64,000 bases of DNA from Dehalococcoidia bacterium (GTDB taxonomy: Bacteria; Chloroflexota; Dehalococcoidia; Bin125). Shown here one piece after another: positions 40,056-48,759 of the stretch. The first letter of the stretch is position 1; every line of letters begins with the position of its first letter. The notes beneath the pieces were generated by a model. It was not told the DNA's origin and made no database searches. It saw only the letters and a program-made list of their open reading frames with translations. Where the stretch lies: assembly GCA_022828105.1 (NCBI GenBank), contig JAJEJC010000007.1:62001-126000 (forward strand). The letters run 5' to 3'. A program made the position numbers and the translations under genes.

Positions 40056-42758
40056 CTAACTCATCATCGGATCGGCGCGATCGGGATCGATGCCGAGCTG
40101 TTCGCGCGCCCGGAGCAGGGTGTCGCCGTCGATCTCGTCGCGCCGACCGAGCGCGCTGAGCGCGGACCAGACGACGTGATTGGCATCGACTTCGAAGAAA
40201 TCGCGCAACGCCTCGCGGGTGTCGGAGCGACCGAATCCGTCGGTGCCGAGCGCCGTGAGCGGGCCGGGCAGCCAGCGCGCGACGAGGTCGGGCAGCGAGG
40301 CGGTGTAGTCGCTGGCCGCCACGAACGGCGCGTCAGAGTGTCCCAGCGAAGTCTCCAGCCAACATCTGCGCGGTTCCTCCAGCGGGTGCAGTCTGTTCCA
40401 ACGGTCGGTGTGGAGCGCCTCTCGTCGCAGTTCGGTGTAGGAGGTGACCGACCAGACATCGGCGCGGATGTCGAAGTCGTCGCGGAGCATCTGTTGCGCA
40501 ACCCGAACCTCGTTGAGAATCGGGCCGCTGCCCAGCAATCGCACTTGCGGCGCTTCGTTGGGAACTAACGGATAGATGCCGCGCAGGATGCCTTCCCTGA
40601 CTACTTCCGACTCGGGCATCGGCGGCTGAATGTACGGCTCGTTCTCGACGGTGATGTAGTAGAAGATGCTCTCGTCTTCATCGTGCATGCGCCGAATGCC
40701 GTCCTGGACGATGACTGCGATCTCGTAGGCGTAGGCGGGGTCGTAGGCGATCAGATTGGGAATCGTCGAGGCGAGCAGGTGGCTGTGGCCGTCCTGGTGC
40801 TGCAGGCCTTCGCCGTTGAGCGTGGTGCGGCCGGCTGTGGCGCCGATCAAGAATCCGCGCGCGCGGGAATCGCCGGCGGCGTACGCCAGATCGCCGAATC
40901 GTTGCAGCCCGAACATCGAGTAGAAAATGTAGAACGGAATCGTCGGGACTTGGAGCGAGGAATAGGACATCCCGCCGGCAATGAAGGAAGACATCGCCCC
41001 GGCTTCCGTGATCCCCTCCTCGAGAATCTGACCGTCGCGGGATTCCTTGTAGAACAGCAGCCGATCGGAGTCGACCGGCTCGTAGAGCTGACCGGCAGAA
41101 GCGTAGATACCGAATTCGCGGAACATGCCTTCCATGCCGAATGTGCGGGACTCGTCGGGCACGATCGGCACGATGCGTTCGCCCAGCTCACGGTCGCGCA
41201 TGAGCCGGCTGAGCATTCTGACAATGCCCATCGTCGTCGACGCTTCGCGGTCGCCGGTGCCTTCAAGGAACTCGGAGAAGGTCTCGTCGGGCGGCGCGCT
41301 CAAACTGGATCGCGGGGAGCGTCGCTCGGGAACGTGCCCGCCGAGCGATTCCTTGCGTGTGGCAATGTACGTCGCTTCGCGGCTGTCACGCGAGGGCCGG
41401 TAGAGGGGCGCGCCGACGACTTCGTCGTCGGAGAGGGGAATCGCGAAGCGATCGCGGAACTGCATGAGTTCCTGCTCGTTCAGTTCCTTCTGCTGATGCG
41501 TGATGTTACGTCCCTCGCCGGCTTCGCCGAGTCCGTAGCCCTTGATCGTGCGAGCCAGGATCACGGTCGGCGCGCCACGATGGTCGACGGCGGAGCGATA
41601 AGCGGCGTGCACTTTCAGCGGATCGTGTCCGCCGAGCCGCATCCGCCAGAGTTCGTCGTCGGAGACGTCGTCAACCATCTGCAGCAGACGCGGATCGACG
41701 CCCCAGAACTGATTGCGAATGTATCCGCCGCCGGCCACGGTGTACTTCTGGTACTCGCCGTCGACGACCTCGCCCATGCGCTGGACGAGCAGTCCCTGAT
41801 CGTCCCGGGCGAGCAGCTGATCCCACTCCGAGCCCCAGATGACCTTGATCACATTCCAGCCGACGCCGCGAAAGACGGCCTCGAGTTCCTGGATGATCTG
41901 GCCGTTGCCGCGGACCGGTCCGTCGAGGCGCTGCAAGTTGCAATTGACGACGAAGATGAGATTGTCGAGTTCCTCGCGAGAGGCCAGGGCGATCGAACCG
42001 AGCGATTCCGGTTCGTCGGTCTCGCCGTCGCCGAGGAAGCACCAGACCTTGCGATCGGTCGGTTCGAGCAGGTCGCGGTTCTCGAGATAGCGGATGAAGC
42101 GCGCCTGGTAGATGGCCTGGATCGGTCCGAGGCCCATGGACACGGTCGGGAACTGCCAGTAGTCATCCATGAGCCAGGGGTGCGGATAGGACGGCAGGCC
42201 GCCCGAGAGTTCTTGACGAAACTTGTGGAGTTGATCCGGAGCGAGGCGGCCCTCGACGTAACCCCGCGCATAGATGCCCGGCGCGGAATGGCCCTGGAAG
42301 TAGACCAGGTCTCCGCCGGAGGGATGATCCTGGCCGCGGAAGAAGTGGTTGAATCCGACTTCGTAGAGCGTGGCTGCGGAGGCGTAGGTCGAGATGTGTC
42401 CGCCGATGCCGTGATTGTTCTGATTGGCCTCGACGACCATCGCCATCGCGTTCCAGCGGATGATCGACTTGATCCGCCGCTCAAGCGCGAGATCGCCGGG
42501 ATAGGGCGGCTGCTTCTCAATCGGAATCGTGTTGACGTAGGGCGTCTGCGAGGTGACGGGCAGGCGGATGCCCGAGCGCTGCGCTTCAATCTGCAGCGTT
42601 TGCAGCAGTCGCGAGACTCGGTCCGGTCCTCGCCGCCTGGCGACATCGCGAAGCGAGTCGATCCAGTCGTTGGTCTCCAGCCAATCCTCGGAGCCCGAAG
42701 GCTCAAAATCGCGACCAAGCGCCATTCGCCAGGGAGACTCGGAGGTGGTCATATCCAT
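40056..42758 (-). CDS. aceE: Pyruvate dehydrogenase E1, homodimeric type
   Basis: This 900-aa thiamin-diphosphate enzyme decarboxylates pyruvate and loads acetyl onto E2. It has the AceE features MVVEANQNNHGIGGHISTYA, HPSGGDLVYFQGHSAPGIYARG, the ThDP motif GDGETDEPESLG ending NCNLQRLDGPVRGNG, and GEGLQHQDGHS. The length matches the single-chain proteobacterial and actinobacterial E1, not the alpha/beta E1 found in many Gram-positives. ATG 42758 or 42752 may be used. It heads the aceE-E2-lpdA-DHPS-fmdB-trx run and diverges from lipBA. Confidence 0.95.
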   Translation of the reverse strand: MDMTTSESPWRMALGRDFEPSGSEDWLETNDWIDSLRDVARRRGPDRVSRLLQTLQIEAQRSGIRLPVTSQTPYVNTIPIEKQPPYPGDLALERRIKSIIRWNAMAMVVEANQNNHGIGGHISTYASAATLYEVGFNHFFRGQDHPSGGDLVYFQGHSAPGIYARGYVEGRLAPDQLHKFRQELSGGLPSYPHPWLMDDYWQFPTVSMGLGPIQAIYQARFIRYLENRDLLEPTDRKVWCFLGDGETDEPESLGSIALASREELDNLIFVVNCNLQRLDGPVRGNGQIIQELEAVFRGVGWNVIKVIWGSEWDQLLARDDQGLLVQRMGEVVDGEYQKYTVAGGGYIRNQFWGVDPRLLQMVDDVSDDELWRMRLGGHDPLKVHAAYRSAVDHRGAPTVILARTIKGYGLGEAGEGRNITHQQKELNEQELMQFRDRFAIPLSDDEVVGAPLYRPSRDSREATYIATRKESLGGHVPERRSPRSSLSAPPDETFSEFLEGTGDREASTTMGIVRMLSRLMRDRELGERIVPIVPDESRTFGMEGMFREFGIYASAGQLYEPVDSDRLLFYKESRDGQILEEGITEAGAMSSFIAGGMSYSSLQVPTIPFYIFYSMFGLQRFGDLAYAAGDSRARGFLIGATAGRTTLNGEGLQHQDGHSHLLASTIPNLIAYDPAYAYEIAVIVQDGIRRMHDEDESIFYYITVENEPYIQPPMPESEVVREGILRGIYPLVPNEAPQVRLLGSGPILNEVRVAQQMLRDDFDIRADVWSVTSYTELRREALHTDRWNRLHPLEEPRRCWLETSLGHSDAPFVAASDYTASLPDLVARWLPGPLTALGTDGFGRSDTREALRDFFEVDANHVVWSALSALGRRDEIDGDTLLRAREQLGIDPDRADPMMS

Positions 42759-42789
42759 GTCAGTTTACTCATCTGGAGGCCGCCGTCTG

Positions 42790-42816
42790 TTGACGAAACG
42801 GTGCGATCAATAGACT
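42790..42816 (+). promoter_or_regulatory. Possible promoter of lipBA
   Basis: TTGACG (42790-42795) and TAGACT (42811-42816) lie in the divergent gap between aceE and lipB, separated by 15 bases, which is short. The pair points toward lipB, about 110 bases downstream. Nothing else in this gap is recognisable except a chance tRNA-like GGTTCGAGCC. Confidence 0.3.
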
Positions 42817-42926
42817 TAACCGAAGGATCACAGGTTGGGAAGCAGCATGTCGGCAGTGGCGGCGAGTGCAGCGAGGCAAGGGTTCGAGCCGGCGTTTGAA
42901 CGCTCCAGCATTGTCCAAGTGGACGC

Positions 42927-43556
42927 TTGTCCCCCATGCCCATTGAGGCCGCGCTCGCCTGGCAGCGGCGGCGGGCCGAGGCGGTGGCCAGCGGAGATCT
43001 GCCTGAGATCGTCGTCGTTGTGGAGCATGAGCCGGTCTATACGCAAGGTCGGCGCGGTGGCCGCGGGCACGTGCTCGGAGAGCTGTCGGCGCCGATTGTC
43101 GACACCGATCGCGGCGGCGACATTACGTTCCATGGTCCGGGGCAACTGGTGGTCTGGCCGATCCTGCGGCTGCGGGAACGAGGGATTGGGATCGCGGCCT
43201 ACGTCCGTGGTCTGGAAGCCGCGGCGATGCAGGTCGCGCGGTCCTATGGACTGAACCCGGAACGGATCCCCGGCCGGCCTGGGATCTGGCTGGGCGATCG
43301 CAAGCTGGCGAGCGTCGGCGTACGGCTGCAGGCCGGCGTGAGCAGGCATGGCCTGGCCCTCAACTGCGATGTGGATCTGTCCTGGTTCGACGCAATTCGC
43401 GCGTGCGGCATCGAGGGCGCGACCGCGACGTCACTGACGGCCGAGCTTGGAAGGCCAGTCACGGCCTCTGAGTGCGAACCGGCGATTCAAAATGCGGTCG
43501 CCACAGCGTTCGGGTTGCGGCTGTCGCCGGTAGAGCGCCTGGGCGACGAACCATGA
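42927..43556 (+). CDS. lipB: Lipoyl(octanoyl) transferase LipB
   Basis: This protein of about 209 aa transfers octanoate from acyl-carrier protein to lipoyl domains. It has EHEPVYTQGRRG, the catalytic-pocket loop RGGDITFHGPGQLVVWPIL, the lysine-bearing GDRKLASVGVRL, and the catalytic Cys in IRACGIEGATATSL. The start is uncertain: TTG 42927 or ATG 42936; an in-frame stop at 42897 rules out much more, yet homology (LSPMPIEAALAWQ) seems to begin near the start. It overlaps lipA by four bases and diverges from aceE, whose E2 partner is its likely target. Confidence 0.93.
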   Translation: MSPMPIEAALAWQRRRAEAVASGDLPEIVVVVEHEPVYTQGRRGGRGHVLGELSAPIVDTDRGGDITFHGPGQLVVWPILRLRERGIGIAAYVRGLEAAAMQVARSYGLNPERIPGRPGIWLGDRKLASVGVRLQAGVSRHGLALNCDVDLSWFDAIRACGIEGATATSLTAELGRPVTASECEPAIQNAVATAFGLRLSPVERLGDEP

Positions 43557-44443
43557 CACGCATTCGCGAGCGCAAGCCAAGTTGGATTCGCGCGCAGTTT
43601 CCGTCGGGAGCGCGATATAGCGAGATTAAACGCCTGCTGCGGGAAGAGACACTGCACACGGTCTGCGAGGAGGCGCACTGCCCGAACATCGGCGAGTGCT
43701 TCAATCGCGGCACGGCGACGTTCATGATCCTGGGCGATACGTGCACCCGGGCCTGTGGATTCTGCGCGGTCACGTCGGGCAAGCCGGCGCCGCTGGACTG
43801 GACCGAGCCGCGCCGCCTTGCCGAAGCGGTCGATCGACTCGATCTCGCCTACGTGGTGATTACATCCGTCAATCGCGATGACGCAGCAGACGGCGGCGCG
43901 CAGATCTTCGCATCGTGCATCGAGCTGATCCGGCAACGACGGGAGCAAACGGCAGTGGAAGTGTTGATCCCCGACTTCCTGGGCGACCTCAGCGCACTTC
44001 AGACGGTGTTGCGGGCCCGACCCACCGTGCTCAATCACAACGTCGAGACCGTGCGACGGCTCTATCCGACGGTGCGTTTCCAGGCTCGTTATCAGCGTTC
44101 CCTGGAACTGCTGCAGCGTGCGTCGGAATGGACACCGCGGATCCCAACAAAGACCGGCTTCATGCTCGGACTGGGCGAACAGCGCGAGGAGGTGTCGGAG
44201 TTGCTGCGCGACTTGCGGCAGGTGAACGTTGAGCTGTTGACCGTGGGCCAGTACCTGCGGCCCTCGCCGAAGCATCTGCCGGTTCATCGCTATGCGCCGC
44301 CCGAGGAGTTCGAGTCAATCCGCGATGAGGCGCTGCAGTTGGGTTTCCGACACGTCGAGTCGGGCCCTATGGTGCGTAGCTCCTATCACGCCGACCAACA
44401 GGCTCGCGCCGCACAACTCGTGAAGGTTGAACTCCACGCCTGA
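43553..44443 (+). CDS. lipA: Lipoyl synthase LipA
   Basis: This radical-SAM enzyme (296 aa from MTRIRERKPSWIRAQFP) inserts two sulfurs into octanoyl groups on E2. Both iron-sulfur sites are visible: the auxiliary CEEAHCPNIGEC and the radical-SAM CTRACGFC, followed by FMLGLGEQREEV, LTVGQYLRPSPKHLPV and the C-terminal RSSYHAD that contacts the auxiliary cluster. The track's extra 27 residues overlap lipB and are not part of it. The ATG overlaps the lipB TGA, so the two steps of lipoylation are co-translated. Confidence 0.95.
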   Translation: MTRIRERKPSWIRAQFPSGARYSEIKRLLREETLHTVCEEAHCPNIGECFNRGTATFMILGDTCTRACGFCAVTSGKPAPLDWTEPRRLAEAVDRLDLAYVVITSVNRDDAADGGAQIFASCIELIRQRREQTAVEVLIPDFLGDLSALQTVLRARPTVLNHNVETVRRLYPTVRFQARYQRSLELLQRASEWTPRIPTKTGFMLGLGEQREEVSELLRDLRQVNVELLTVGQYLRPSPKHLPVHRYAPPEEFESIRDEALQLGFRHVESGPMVRSSYHADQQARAAQLVKVELHA

Positions 44444-44459
44444 GCCAGGGCGACTCCGA

Positions 44460-45296
44460 CTACGATTGCTCGCCCTCGTCAGTGTCCCGCGGCACGAGCA
44501 ACACGTCGCCGGGATGGATGAAACTGAAGCCGTCGAGGCTGTTCAACTCCATCAGCTTGTTGACGGTCGTCCCGAATCGCTCGGCAATGTCGTAGAGCGT
44601 GTCTCCATCCTCCACGACGTATTCGAATGTGTTGGCCGATTGCGGCAGCGCCACGGTGTCTTCGGCGTCTTCGGCGGCGGCGGAGGCTGGTTTCGGCGCC
44701 GCGACGACGATGGGCCTCACAACTGTGCTCATTTGGGACGACTGACCTGATGCGGTGAGTTGTGTGTTTGCCGGCGGGCTGACCTCAGTCCCGGCGGCGC
44801 TTCCCGACAATGAACTGGGCTGCGCCGCCTGTGGAGGCTGTAGCTGAGATGCGCTGATTCGGGAAACGGTGGTGTCTCCGTCGCTGCTTCGGTCGATCGC
44901 GCTGACGTTGTCGCGCAGTGTGGTCTCCGCGTCGCCGGAGCCTGACCCCTCAGAGCCAATCGCGCCGCCGATGAAGAGGAGGATCGCCAACGCGCCGATC
45001 GGACCGAGCAAGACCGAGGTTGGTACGCCGGAGACAGGCCGGCGCGCGGCGCGGAATGACGGGCCGGCCAGACCATAGGCGGAAACGTTTGCGAAGGGAG
45101 AATCGGATCGGCTCTGGACGGCGTTCGGACTGGCGTCGATTCGGTCTCGCCACCAGATCGTTGCCGCGGCCAGCACCAGGGCAACTCCGATGATCAACAA
45201 CCAGGCGCCGTGTCCGGGCCAGGTCAGACTGAACAGCAGAAGCAAGAAGAAGGCGGCGGCGGCAAAGGCCGCCGCGGGCTTTGGCTGCACTCGCAT
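44460..45296 (-). CDS. Membrane protein with C-terminal LysM domain
   Basis: This 278-aa protein has two N-terminal membrane helices (AFAAAAFFLLLLFSLTWPG; LLIIGVALVLAAATIWW), a cytoplasmic loop, and a third helix (SVLLGPIGALAILLFIGGAIG). A long Ser/Gln/Pro-rich linker leads to one LysM at the end (FEYVVEDGDTLYDIAERFGTTVNKLMELN ... IHPGDVLLVP). It probably tethers the membrane to the cell wall; it has no enzymatic domain. It is a single gene convergent with lipA. Confidence 0.83.
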   Translation of the reverse strand: MRVQPKPAAAFAAAAFFLLLLFSLTWPGHGAWLLIIGVALVLAAATIWWRDRIDASPNAVQSRSDSPFANVSAYGLAGPSFRAARRPVSGVPTSVLLGPIGALAILLFIGGAIGSEGSGSGDAETTLRDNVSAIDRSSDGDTTVSRISASQLQPPQAAQPSSLSGSAAGTEVSPPANTQLTASGQSSQMSTVVRPIVVAAPKPASAAAEDAEDTVALPQSANTFEYVVEDGDTLYDIAERFGTTVNKLMELNSLDGFSFIHPGDVLLVPRDTDEGEQS

Positions 45297-45371
45297 TGTG
45301 TCATTGGCCGCGCCGCCGACGCACCAGCGTGTCTACTCTAGCCGACAGGACGGCGGGGTTGACGAGCACGG

Positions 45372-45396
45372 AGTGTTGCATCAGGAGCGCAACACT
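45372..45396. promoter_or_regulatory. 8-bp inverted repeat with 9-base spacer
   Basis: AGTGTTGC and GCAACACT are exact inverse copies separated by nine bases, in the 232-base gap between the divergent LysM and aminotransferase-type genes. The geometry is like that of a repressor site such as CIRCE, although the sequence is different. A short direct repeat, ggatgtcgc twice (45411-45429), follows. Which gene it would control is not clear. Confidence 0.4.
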
Positions 45397-45528
45397 TACA
45401 GGATGTCGCGGGATGTCGCACCTGGTCGCGTACACTCGCGGGAACCGCGACAGTTCCGCCGCGATTCGGGACTCTTCGAGCAATGCGGCAGAACTGCTAC
45501 AGATGTGTGTAAGGGAGCGTGAACGGCG

Positions 45529-46815
45529 ATGACCCAAACGCAGTCGGACACGCCGTCGCTGAGTGACTTAGCCCAGGCCGCCGGCCTGCGCATGGAAGAG
45601 ATGGACGGTCACCAGCGGGAGACGGGCTCGGCCGACATCTTTGAGCGGGTCTCGCACTTTCAGCTCGCCGATCAGGCTCGGGCCGCCGGGCTGTATCCGT
45701 TTTTCCAGCCAATCGAGGTGAATGACGGTCCCGAAGCGATTGTGGACGGCAAGCGCGTCATCATGCTCGGTTCGAACAACTACCTGGGCTTGACGCGGCA
45801 TCCGAAAGTGCTCGACGCAGCGCGTGAGGCGTTGGATCGATTCGGCCCTTCTATGACCGGCTCGCGCCTGCTCAACGGGACCAGCCCGGTTCACCTGGAA
45901 CTCGAGGAATCGCTGGCCGACTTCCTCGGGATGGAGATGGCGATTGTCTTCTCAACCGGCTACCTGGCCAATCTGGGCGCGGTGTCGGCGCTCGTGGATC
46001 GGCACGGAGTATCGGTGCTCGATCGAGATGTCCATGCCTCGATCTATGACGCGGCCGGGCTCGCCCTGGGCAAGTCCACCCGTTTTCAACATAACGATCC
46101 GGAGCACCTCGACCGGGTCTTGGGCAATCTTCCCCCAGAGCAGCCTCGGCTCGTGCTGATCGATGGCGCGTACTCGATGGGCGGAGATCTGGCCCCGTTG
46201 CCTGAGCTACGCGAGGCCTGCGCCAAACACGACACGAGAATGCTTGTTGACGACGCGCACGCGATCGGGACGGTGGGTCCGACGGGCCGCGGCACGCGTT
46301 CGCATTTCGGGCTTGAGGAGCCCGACGACCTGACAATTGGCACGTTCAGCAAGACGCTGGCATCGGTCGGCGGATTCTGCGCCGGGCCTCGAATGGTCAT
46401 TGAGTACATCCGCCACTTCTCTCGCCCCATGTTGTTCACTGCGGCCCTGCCGCCGGCATCGGCGGCGGCGGCGCTGGCTGCGCTGCGCCTGATCGATGAA
46501 GAGAACTGGCGCGTGTCGCGGGTTCAGGAGATCGGCGAGCGAATGCGCCGGGGCCTGTCGGCGCTGGGGTTCGACGTGGCGAACTCGGCCACGCCGATCA
46601 TTCCGATCCGGGTCGGAGACGAAGTGCGGACGGCGGCATTCTGGCGCGATCTGCTGGATCACGGCGTCTACACCAACGCCGTGATTGCGCCGGCGGTGCC
46701 TCGAGGTCAGGCGATCCTGCGCACGTCGTACATCGCCACCCACACCGATGAGCAACTCAACCGGGCGCTGGAGATTTTCGCCGAGGCCGGCCGTCGCCAC
46801 GGAGTGATCGAGTAG
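45529..46815 (+). CDS. Alpha-oxoamine synthase (serine palmitoyltransferase/KBL/AONS-like)
   Basis: This 428-aa PLP enzyme condenses an amino acid with an acyl-CoA or acyl-ACP, releasing CO2. It shows MLGSNNYLGLTRHPKV, GSRLLNGTSPVHLELEE, VFSTGYLANLGAV, VDDAHAIGTVGPTGRG, and the PLP lysine in GTFSKTLASVGGF. An N-terminal extension of about 60 residues with FERVSHFQLADQARAAGLYPFF resembles serine palmitoyltransferases more than BioF or Kbl. The next gene is a short-chain epimerase, an arrangement known from bacterial sphingolipid clusters. The substrate remains unproven. Confidence 0.85.
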   Translation: MTQTQSDTPSLSDLAQAAGLRMEEMDGHQRETGSADIFERVSHFQLADQARAAGLYPFFQPIEVNDGPEAIVDGKRVIMLGSNNYLGLTRHPKVLDAAREALDRFGPSMTGSRLLNGTSPVHLELEESLADFLGMEMAIVFSTGYLANLGAVSALVDRHGVSVLDRDVHASIYDAAGLALGKSTRFQHNDPEHLDRVLGNLPPEQPRLVLIDGAYSMGGDLAPLPELREACAKHDTRMLVDDAHAIGTVGPTGRGTRSHFGLEEPDDLTIGTFSKTLASVGGFCAGPRMVIEYIRHFSRPMLFTAALPPASAAAALAALRLIDEENWRVSRVQEIGERMRRGLSALGFDVANSATPIIPIRVGDEVRTAAFWRDLLDHGVYTNAVIAPAVPRGQAILRTSYIATHTDEQLNRALEIFAEAGRRHGVIE

Positions 46816-46821
46816 ACCGCG

Positions 46822-47799
46822 GTGCGGGTTCTGCTGACCGGTGGCAGCGGGTTCGTCGGCGGACACATTGCGCGCGCGCTCGCAGCGTCGGGCCATGAGT
46901 TGCGACTGCTCGTGCGGCCGACCAGCGATACGTCCTTCGTTGACGATCTCACCTTCGAGTCATCGATCGGGGATCTGGGCTGGCCCGAGTCCTTGCGTTC
47001 GGCCTGCAGCGGCATGGATGCGGTCGTCCATTCGGCGGCAATCCTGCGCGCGGCGGACAAGCGGGAGTTCATGCGCGCCAACCGAGAGGGAACGAAGCAT
47101 CTCGCGCTTGCAGCGGCAGAGTCGGGAGTGCAACGGTTCGTGAACATCTCGTCGCTGGCGGCGCAGGGACCGTCGCATGACGGCGTCGCCGAGTCGGCAG
47201 AGACGCTGCCGCATCCTGTCTCGGCATACGGCCGATCAAAGCTCGAAGCGGAGCGGGTGCTGGAGGAGTTTGGGGAGCGGATTGACGTGGTCCACCTGCG
47301 TCCGCCGCTCGTGTACGGCCCAGGCGACACAGGGCTGCTGGCCTTCTTCTGGATGGCGCGGCGAGGGTTCGCAGTTCGACTGGGCGACGGCTCGCGGCTG
47401 GTTGACGCTATCTACGGGCCGGACCTTGCCGATGCAGTCGCTGCCTTGCTGGAAGTCGGACGGCCAGCGGAACCTTGCTACTACGTGAGCGACCCATTGG
47501 GGCCGTATAGCTGGAACGATCTGCTCTCCGCGCTGTCGGATGTTGCAGGCCGGCGGCTGCTCATCCCGTCGGTTGCTCCTGGCGTGTTTCACGGCATTGC
47601 CCGCTGCTCGGAGTGGTGGGCGAAGCTGAGCCGGTCGGAGCCGATGCTGGATCGGACTCGGGTGCTTGAAATGCGTCAGGCCGCCTGGCTCTGCGACGCT
47701 ACGGCGCTGACCCGAGACACCGGCTGGCAAGCGCGGACAGCCCTGCAGACCGGACTGACTGAGACGATGTTGTGGTATCGAGCGCAAGGTTGGGTCTGA
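46822..47799 (+). CDS. NAD-dependent epimerase/dehydratase (3beta-HSD/ceramide-reductase-like)
   Basis: This 325-aa extended SDR has VLLTGGSGFVGGHIARALAASGH for NAD binding, VVHSAAILRAADKREFM, NISSLAAQGPS, the catalytic YGRSKLEAER, and LRPPLVYGPGDTGLL. The GTG start lies six bases after the synthase stop. Relatives act on sugars, sterols, flavonoids or 3-ketosphingoid products (CerR of Caulobacter); the close link to the synthase makes reduction or isomerisation of its product plausible. A five-gene same-strand run follows it. Confidence 0.85.
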   Translation: MRVLLTGGSGFVGGHIARALAASGHELRLLVRPTSDTSFVDDLTFESSIGDLGWPESLRSACSGMDAVVHSAAILRAADKREFMRANREGTKHLALAAAESGVQRFVNISSLAAQGPSHDGVAESAETLPHPVSAYGRSKLEAERVLEEFGERIDVVHLRPPLVYGPGDTGLLAFFWMARRGFAVRLGDGSRLVDAIYGPDLADAVAALLEVGRPAEPCYYVSDPLGPYSWNDLLSALSDVAGRRLLIPSVAPGVFHGIARCSEWWAKLSRSEPMLDRTRVLEMRQAAWLCDATALTRDTGWQARTALQTGLTETMLWYRAQGWV

Positions 47800-47802
47800 C
47801 AA

Positions 47803-48390
47803 ATGGAGGTCGAGCCGGTGCTGTGGTCGTTCGACCTGGACGGAGTGCTGGCAGCGCCGCCGTTCGGCTGGAATCCGGCCATCAACCGCGACGTATCGCT
47901 CGAGCCGGTCGCCAGCGATGTGGCGTTGCAGCATCCAGGCAACCGGCTCGTTGACCGGCTGCTGGAGGCATCGTGGTACCGCGCGCGGTATCTGCTGCGT
48001 CCGCCGCGTGCTGGCTCGATTGACGCGGTTGGCGCGGCAGCGGCGCGCGGGAGGGTAATCGTCCTCACCGGTCGCCATGAGCGGGGGCGGCGCCAGACAC
48101 AGGCATGGCTGGATCGGAATGGGTTCAGTTCGCTCATTGATGCGCTGGTGATGAACGGCAGTTCGCTCAAGTCGGCGCGGTACAAGGAGGCCTACTTGCG
48201 CTCGCGCGGTGTGGCGCTGCATATCGACGATGACGCGGCGACGGCCGCTCTGCTGGCGCGCAATGGCATACGCGTCGGCTTGGTGAGCTGGCCCAGGAAT
48301 CGTGACCTGGAGTTCCCGGAACTGGTGACCCGCTGCGAGGACCTGGACTCCGTTCGGCGGTTGATTGAGGAAGTGGCGGGCGATGATTGA
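47803..48390 (+). CDS. HAD superfamily phosphatase-like protein
   Basis: This 195-aa protein has the HAD motifs FDLDGVLAA (nucleophile and acid Asp), VIVLTGRHERGRRQ (motif II Thr), KSARYKEAYL (Lys) and LHIDDDAATAALLA (motif IV acidic cluster). Swapping-in of TGRxxxxR and the short size recall polynucleotide-kinase-type or NagD-like small HAD phosphatases. Cytoplasmic, substrate unknown. It begins four bases after the epimerase stop and overlaps the next gene by eight bases. Confidence 0.8.
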   Translation: MEVEPVLWSFDLDGVLAAPPFGWNPAINRDVSLEPVASDVALQHPGNRLVDRLLEASWYRARYLLRPPRAGSIDAVGAAAARGRVIVLTGRHERGRRQTQAWLDRNGFSSLIDALVMNGSSLKSARYKEAYLRSRGVALHIDDDAATAALLARNGIRVGLVSWPRNRDLEFPELVTRCEDLDSVRRLIEEVAGDD

Positions 48391-48736
48391 GCCGGTCGAT
48401 TCGGCGGCGCCGGCGGAAGTGGTCTGGAGACTCTTGCGGGAGGAGGCGGGAGCGGGAGCAGCGGAGGGGCAGGCCGAAATCCTGTGGGAGCATCCGCCTC
48501 GCGAGCTGTGGATCGAGGTCCGGATGGGGATTGGATTCCGCGTGCAGCACGCGTACAGCATTGAACGACGCGCCGACGGTTGCCGCCTGTCCGATCGGAT
48601 TCGGCCCCTGGGTTGGCGCTGGAGGCTGAGCAACCTGTTCCTGTTCGGGCGCGGGCTTCGTCCACTCGAAGCTGCGGCCCACCAGGGTTTGTTGAACCTG
48701 AGCCGCGCAGCCGAGTCAGACGACAGTCCCGCCTAG
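48383..48736 (+). CDS. SRPBCC-like (START/polyketide cyclase fold) small protein
   Basis: The product is about 117 aa from MIEPVDSAAPAEVVWRLL (48383). It has the SRPBCC pattern: an N-terminal VWRLLREE helix, beta strands EILWEHPPRELWIEVRMG, YSIERRADGCRLSDRIRP, and a C-terminal helix RPLEAAAHQGLLNLSRAAE. Such proteins bind hydrophobic ligands in a cavity. No catalytic residues can be assigned. It overlaps the HAD gene by eight bases and precedes the DUF4015 gene. Confidence 0.65.
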   Translation: MIEPVDSAAPAEVVWRLLREEAGAGAAEGQAEILWEHPPRELWIEVRMGIGFRVQHAYSIERRADGCRLSDRIRPLGWRWRLSNLFLFGRGLRPLEAAAHQGLLNLSRAAESDDSPA

Positions 48737-48759
48737 CCGCTGCTGGGGGCGACTTCCCG

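Noticed and set aside
42881-42890. tRNA T-arm-like GGTTCGAGCC upstream of lipB
   Set aside because: No acceptor, D or anticodon arm can be built around it.
40683-42899. 738-aa plus-strand ORF
   Set aside because: It is the antisense shadow of aceE, with low-complexity composition and no domains; the same holds for 38709-40568, 9309-11006 and 1835-2833.
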